Of a stretch of DNA of 64,000 bases, positions 56,701 to 62,700 are shown in pieces (position 1 is the stretch's first letter; every line of letters begins with the position of its first letter). A model generated the notes under the pieces. It did not search any database, had not been told where the DNA came from, and saw only the letters and a list, made by a program, of their open reading frames with translations. Position numbers and translations under genes: made by a program. Location: contig NC_092525.1 of assembly GCF_037038585.1 (NCBI RefSeq), positions 31,398,367-31,462,366 on the forward strand, written 5' to 3'. The DNA comes from Patagioenas fasciata (lineage: Eukaryota > Chordata > Aves > Columbiformes > Columbidae).

Positions 56701-59700
56701 GAAGTCTTTGAGATGGGCACAGAGAAAGGATCCAAACCTCACTTCAAGTCAGCCTTGTGGAGCATGAGTCATTAGCCTGAAATCTGTTTTTGTATCTTAA
56801 TTTGTTCCTTTCTTTATTTTCTGGGATATTTCATAAGAGACCTCTGTGTAATAAGCAGGAGTACTGAAAAGGTGTCTGAATGTTTTTCTGTTACATTAAA
56901 GGATGATGCCTAGTGTTCCAGAGGTCAAGTTATTGTATCTGTTCTATTCCTAACCAGGAGATGTATTTGTCTCTGGCAGGTTTTCCTAAAGGTCACAGCA
57001 GAAGCTGACCCTGGAATGCAAAAAGCAGGTATAGATCCATGAGTCAGTATCTGATAAACTTTTCTTGGGACTATTCTGTGTTCTGAACACCAAGTAAAGA
57101 AGAGCCTCAGAACTTTCAGTCTTTGTATGGTGTTCTTGCCAAAATAAATTTGGTCAGTAAATATCTGGTTCCAGGGCTTGACATGATATCTGAGAAACAA
57201 GATGAAGTCAGCAGAAAAACTTTTATTTACATTGGATGAGATTCTTAACTATGTAAATAAAAGTGAAGTGTCAAACCCACAGATGTCAATGGTTTTAGTA
57301 GTTTTATAAAGAATACTTTGCTGACCATTAGTCCATAAACTACATACATTATTAACTTGTTCATCCTGTTAAAAGGAGTGTTAACCTACGTAATACCACT
57401 ACATACAGCCACAGTGCAACAGTTGAAATTAAAGCAATCTGGTGATGTGATATATAGAGCTGAAAATATCTGGAGGTCATTAAAATGTTTGTGCTAGCTT
57501 CATGTAAGGGGGACGAAGTGTCTTCTCTGTTCCTTTTCATCTCAACCTAGGAGACACTCAAGAAAATGGTTCTACTCTTGGCAAAATTTCTACTGAGAAC
57601 AAACCAGCTGAACAAACCGCACTGGAAACTAATCACACTTCTCGAATGCCAGCAGGCATAGCAAGAGATCAAAATGAAGGCAAAGGGTCCCGACAGTATA
57701 AAGGTTTTCAGCTTGTACATCAGCAGATCAAAGCACTGCTCATCAAACGGTTCCACCATGCCTCCCGCAGCCACAAGGACTTCCTAGCCCAGGTACAGAC
57801 TTGCTTTTGCTGTTCTTGACTCTTTCCCACAACATTGTCAATGATGTTTTTCCCAGAAATGTGTCTATGCAAAGCAACAGAGGTGCTGCAAATAGGTAAC
57901 AGTGTCCCTAACTCTTCTAGTCATGATTCCAACTCTTCTGCCTCTTACTCTTTCTTTCTTTCTTTCTTTCTTTCTGCCTAGAGTCTATCACCTACACCAA
58001 GTTCATGATTCAAACACTACTAGCCCAGCATTTTATTTTTAACATAATAGTTTTGTGACAATCAGAATCTTAACTGAAAGCACTGGAAATCAAATAGTTG
58101 GTGTTATGGAGCTGAAACAGATAGGATCTGTGTGCCCCTGCCATCCCTCCTTTGTTTATATATATTATGAGGTGTATACACTGTTGCTCTACAACGTATA
58201 CATAATAACATATTGTCATGGCTTTATGTTCCCTGCAGGTTGTTCTCCCTGCTAGTTTTGTGTTGCTATCTTTAATACTTACAGTCATTATTCCTCCATT
58301 TGGACAATATCCTGCCTTAACCTTACACCCTTGGATCTATGGACAACAGTTTACTTTCTTCAGGTGAGAGGAATCACTGAATAAAACACATCTGTCATAT
58401 ATACACCCTTTTCTCCCTAGTGTTTGACATCATGGGGCCCTTTCTTTCTGGGCTTTTCTCACTCTATGTGGTATAAAAAAGGACTAACTCCACTTGAATC
58501 AGCATAATTGAAACAGAGGGAAAGTGGTGCAGCTGCTTGTATGTATAACCAACAGTCCTTCAAATATCTTGCTGTCTTTGATACTGTCTTCTTCCTACCT
58601 GAGTTAATGACCTCAACACTTAAAAAGTTACATATCCTGCCTAACAGGGCATCCAGAGCAGTAAGAAATCAGACTGTTTAGGATATACCATCAAATTATT
58701 CCTATAGCCTTAATCTTAGAGAACAACAATATTCAAGCCTATCTACTGACCTGTGGTAGATTTATTTATAGTTAGTATAATATTTGGGCAAAGTTATGGA
58801 AACGAGATGAAAGCAGAGACTCTTAAGTTTTATGAATGCTGCTGTCTAGTAGTTTTTCGCCACACAGCATCCTTTGGCTGGGTCTGTTTTTTTGTTTGTG
58901 GTTTGTTTTGGGTTTTTTTGTCTACTAGCACTTTACCTCCTTTCTTTCTTTGTAGAAGCTTCAGTTCTGTTCTCTCCGGGTCACTGTACAATTCCTCTGT
59001 GCTTCACCTTCACTTTCACATATTCTATAACTGAAGTTGCACCAAGGCAAAAAATGTGCAATGCAGATCTCAAATAGCAGAGAGCAGCAAAACAGAAGAC
59101 AATAATTTTGAAATATTTTCCTTGAGTTATACTGAAAATTCACATGAAACTTTAATTTAATTTACACCTAACAGTGTATGGAGCAGGGTTTGGTATTCAT
59201 ACTTGTATAACACTTGGCACTAGCAATATTCTGTAGTCTAATGTTGCTAGGTTGTTGCGGACACTTCACAGTTAGCAGCATTGTCTCTTTGGCCTCAGCA
59301 AATGAAAATGAAGAATATATTTTTCATTTTCTGATCTTCATCTTCTGAGTGTGACAGGGCTGAGCAGGTAGAAATGTAGATTCAAGCCTTTTTGGAGAGT
59401 ACAGGGTATTTCAGAAAGATGGACCCGATTTCAAAATATAGTGATTTGAAATTTGGTCCATCTTTTTGAAACACCCTGTATTTCTATAGACCTGCGTCAG
59501 AAGTCATGCTTTACTATTAGGAGAAAAGGATCATTGCTTAACCTGTTAGCCACCTTGAAAGGTTCTGGGGATTTTGCATAAATAAATAAAATAGCTGAAT
59601 TATCAGCATTTGGAGAAGGGCAGTTGGTTCTGGCATATGACTGTCTTTCACCAATTGCTATGTGTATTGCAGTACAATAGTTTGATAAAAATTTTTATAG

Positions 59701-62700
59701 AGGAAGTTCTATCTTATTTTGTTAGCAATGAGCGTCCTGGCAGTGAGCAGATGGCCTCCATCACTGATGCTTTCTTGAATAAACCAGGATTTGGAAATCG
59801 CTGCATGAAGAATCAGCCTCTTCCGTAAGTTGCTAACTAATCTCTCTTGAACAAGATTCTCGCGGGATGTTACTAATGGAACTTCAGTAGTGAAGCAAGA
59901 ATGAATTGGCTTGACTTTTCACTAGAGCAAATGCTTCAGATATATTGTTGGCAATAATATCTAATATTGGATCAAAAGTAACAAGCAGCAAGACAACAAT
60001 GGCACTGGATTAACCGTGATTCACAGTGCCCAATGTGACTAGCTGGAAGCCATCTCATGCAGCCTTGTGTTGAGAATTAAGCAACCTTGAAATGTATGTC
60101 AGTAGGCCAGTGGGCTCAGACCCAAATCATCACAGCTTCCTAGGTACTTTCTATGGGTGAATGCCCTCAGATTCCTCCTGTTCCTGCTGATGTGTTTAAA
60201 AGCAATAGCTTCAGCAATTGCTCAGATTGTGAAGGAGCAGTAGGACAGTCTCTGTGATTTGAAGCTATTCTCACTCTGTAGGACAATGTTAGTAGAGCTC
60301 TTACTTTAACATTTGTTGTCCTAACCACTTACCCTGCCTGTGAGCCCTGCTTTCAAAGCATTTCTTGCTTGCACGCTATGCTTTGCCATTTGTTCCTTTT
60401 CTCCTGCCTCTTTCCTAGTTGTGAAATTCAGCAACTTGATTTTTCTTGCTCTTTCTTTCTTCCTCTTCTCTCTCCCTTCTCCTCCTCTGCCTGGTACAGC
60501 AGGAACAAAGAGGAAACTTTATAAAAAGAGAGAAAAGGTGCTGCCTGAGAAGGAAAAAGATCGTTTCTTTGCAAGATTTTGTGTGTACTAATGGGTCAAA
60601 CACAGTCCCCTTGTTCCTTCAGTGTCTTCTCTGCAAGCCGAAGACAGAGAACTTGGCAGAGATGAGGCAGAAGATTCTATTTATTCATGTTTACCAAGGA
60701 CTTTAAAATGTTCTTAGTATTCATAATTCACAGGATAAGGGCTGAGAGGAGAATGTCTGCTGAGCACGTTGTGATTCATGAGCTCTCATGAACTGTATCT
60801 CTGCACAGCTTAAAGAATCTGTTCCCCACATAGGAACTACCCATGCAACAATATGCCAACTGCCTGGAACACCCCTGCTGCTCAGCCTAATCTAAGCAGC
60901 CTCCTGCTGAGCCAAAAGTGGAGCCCTGAGAATCCATCACCTTCCTGCAAGTGCAGTACTCACAAGAAACTCACTATGCTGCCAGAATGCCCTGCAGGCG
61001 CGGGAGGCCTCCCACCACCACAGGTAGTGTCCCTGTGCCATAAATCTTTGTCGATTTATGTGACAAGTGCTGGAATAGGGATTATTATGTGCCAATATAC
61101 ATGGAAGGAATTGAGTACATTTTCTTATGGGAGTAAGAATTGCTGGAATTTGGAATTCAGTTTCAGAGGTATTGGAAAAGCTTGCACATTTAGATTAAAT
61201 TTGATGACTATTTTCATCCAAATGGCAAACTTTTCCTATAGAAGAAAATAAAAATAAAAATAACAAAACAAAACAAACAAACCCACTTTTTTGCCTCAAA
61301 TAACAATTCTATTTAGAATATTGTCTTTCTTTAAAGAAAGGAGGGGAAGGAGAGAGAAGAAAGCAAGGCAAGAAAAAAATGTCATGATTTTGAAAATCAT
61401 GGACTGGAGTAATTTCATTTAATATAATTTTTTTACATGTCTTTTGGTTCCATTTCCAGAAAGTAAGTTCTAAGCTAGCAAAGCCAATGTTTGTATGCAT
61501 GTGCACGAAGATGAGTAATTTAATAACCACTGATGCTGTATGGAGAAGAGATGAGAGCAACATTCCCACCTGTTCCTATCAGTAAATAATCTTAGTAGTG
61601 CCCTTTATAAAATATATTTGGTCTTTTTGAAGAGCAAAGGAAAATCACCTGTTAGTGTTTACATTTTCTAAATCTTTTTCTAATAAACTGAAGAAATTTG
61701 AACTGCAGCCACTTTTAGAGTAATAGTTCACTACTTTAATGTCTCACCATGCATACCATTCAACTTCAGTATTCCTGTTTGCCAGGCTGCACACATTATC
61801 CAAATTACTAAAATTATTCTAGTTTTGATACTAATGTCACAAGCTTAATCAATTTCTGAATCCTAATTCATGACACTATCTGTTAAAAATACTGATTCAG
61901 CTTGCTTTACTTTCCCTGTTGCTGTTCACAAAACAACAAAGCAATGTTGTTTTAAATATCTGTAGAATTCCTGTCTATGAATTTAAAAAAAAAAAAAAAA
62001 AAAACCAAAAACACCCCAACAAACACGCACATTATATTCTGACCTTATTCACGGCATCCGAAGTTATTTCTGATTTCCAAGTAATCCCTGTCCAATAGGC
62101 AGCCAAAGTTGAACTTTGCTAATTGCATGCTAGTGTATTTGAGAAGGAAATTTAGTCTAAAACTTCAAATCCAAGTAGAAATGAATGACCCACTCTCATT
62201 TCTGTGATACTATGAACCTGAGCAATTTCTCTGAACCAAAACTACTTTTGCTGCTTTCCTGACAACACTTACTTAATAGCTTTAGAGACTGTAAATTTTA
62301 CTGTCATTGATTCAGTTTTCTTTCCAGAGAGTGCAGCACAGCACAGAAATTCTTCAAGATCTGACCCACAGAAATATTTCAGATTTTCTGGTGAAAACAT
62401 ATCCTACTTTGATAAAAGGGAGGTAGGCATGAATCTTTGTTTTTCACATGTGGTATTTTTGCATCTGGCTATGATATTCTTGTTTAATAATAACATAGCA
62501 TCTGGTGTGCCACAGTATTTTGTAGACTTGAGCATCATGTCTGTATTCCTGATGCAAGAATAGGAGATGCTCATTTTAGGGCAGTTAAATTGTTTTAATT
62601 ATACCTATTTGTATAATCGGACTTATTTGTATAATCAGGTACTCCTTTACAGGCAGAGCTAACTTCCAATGTTGATGGAATGCCATCTTGATGGTAACTG

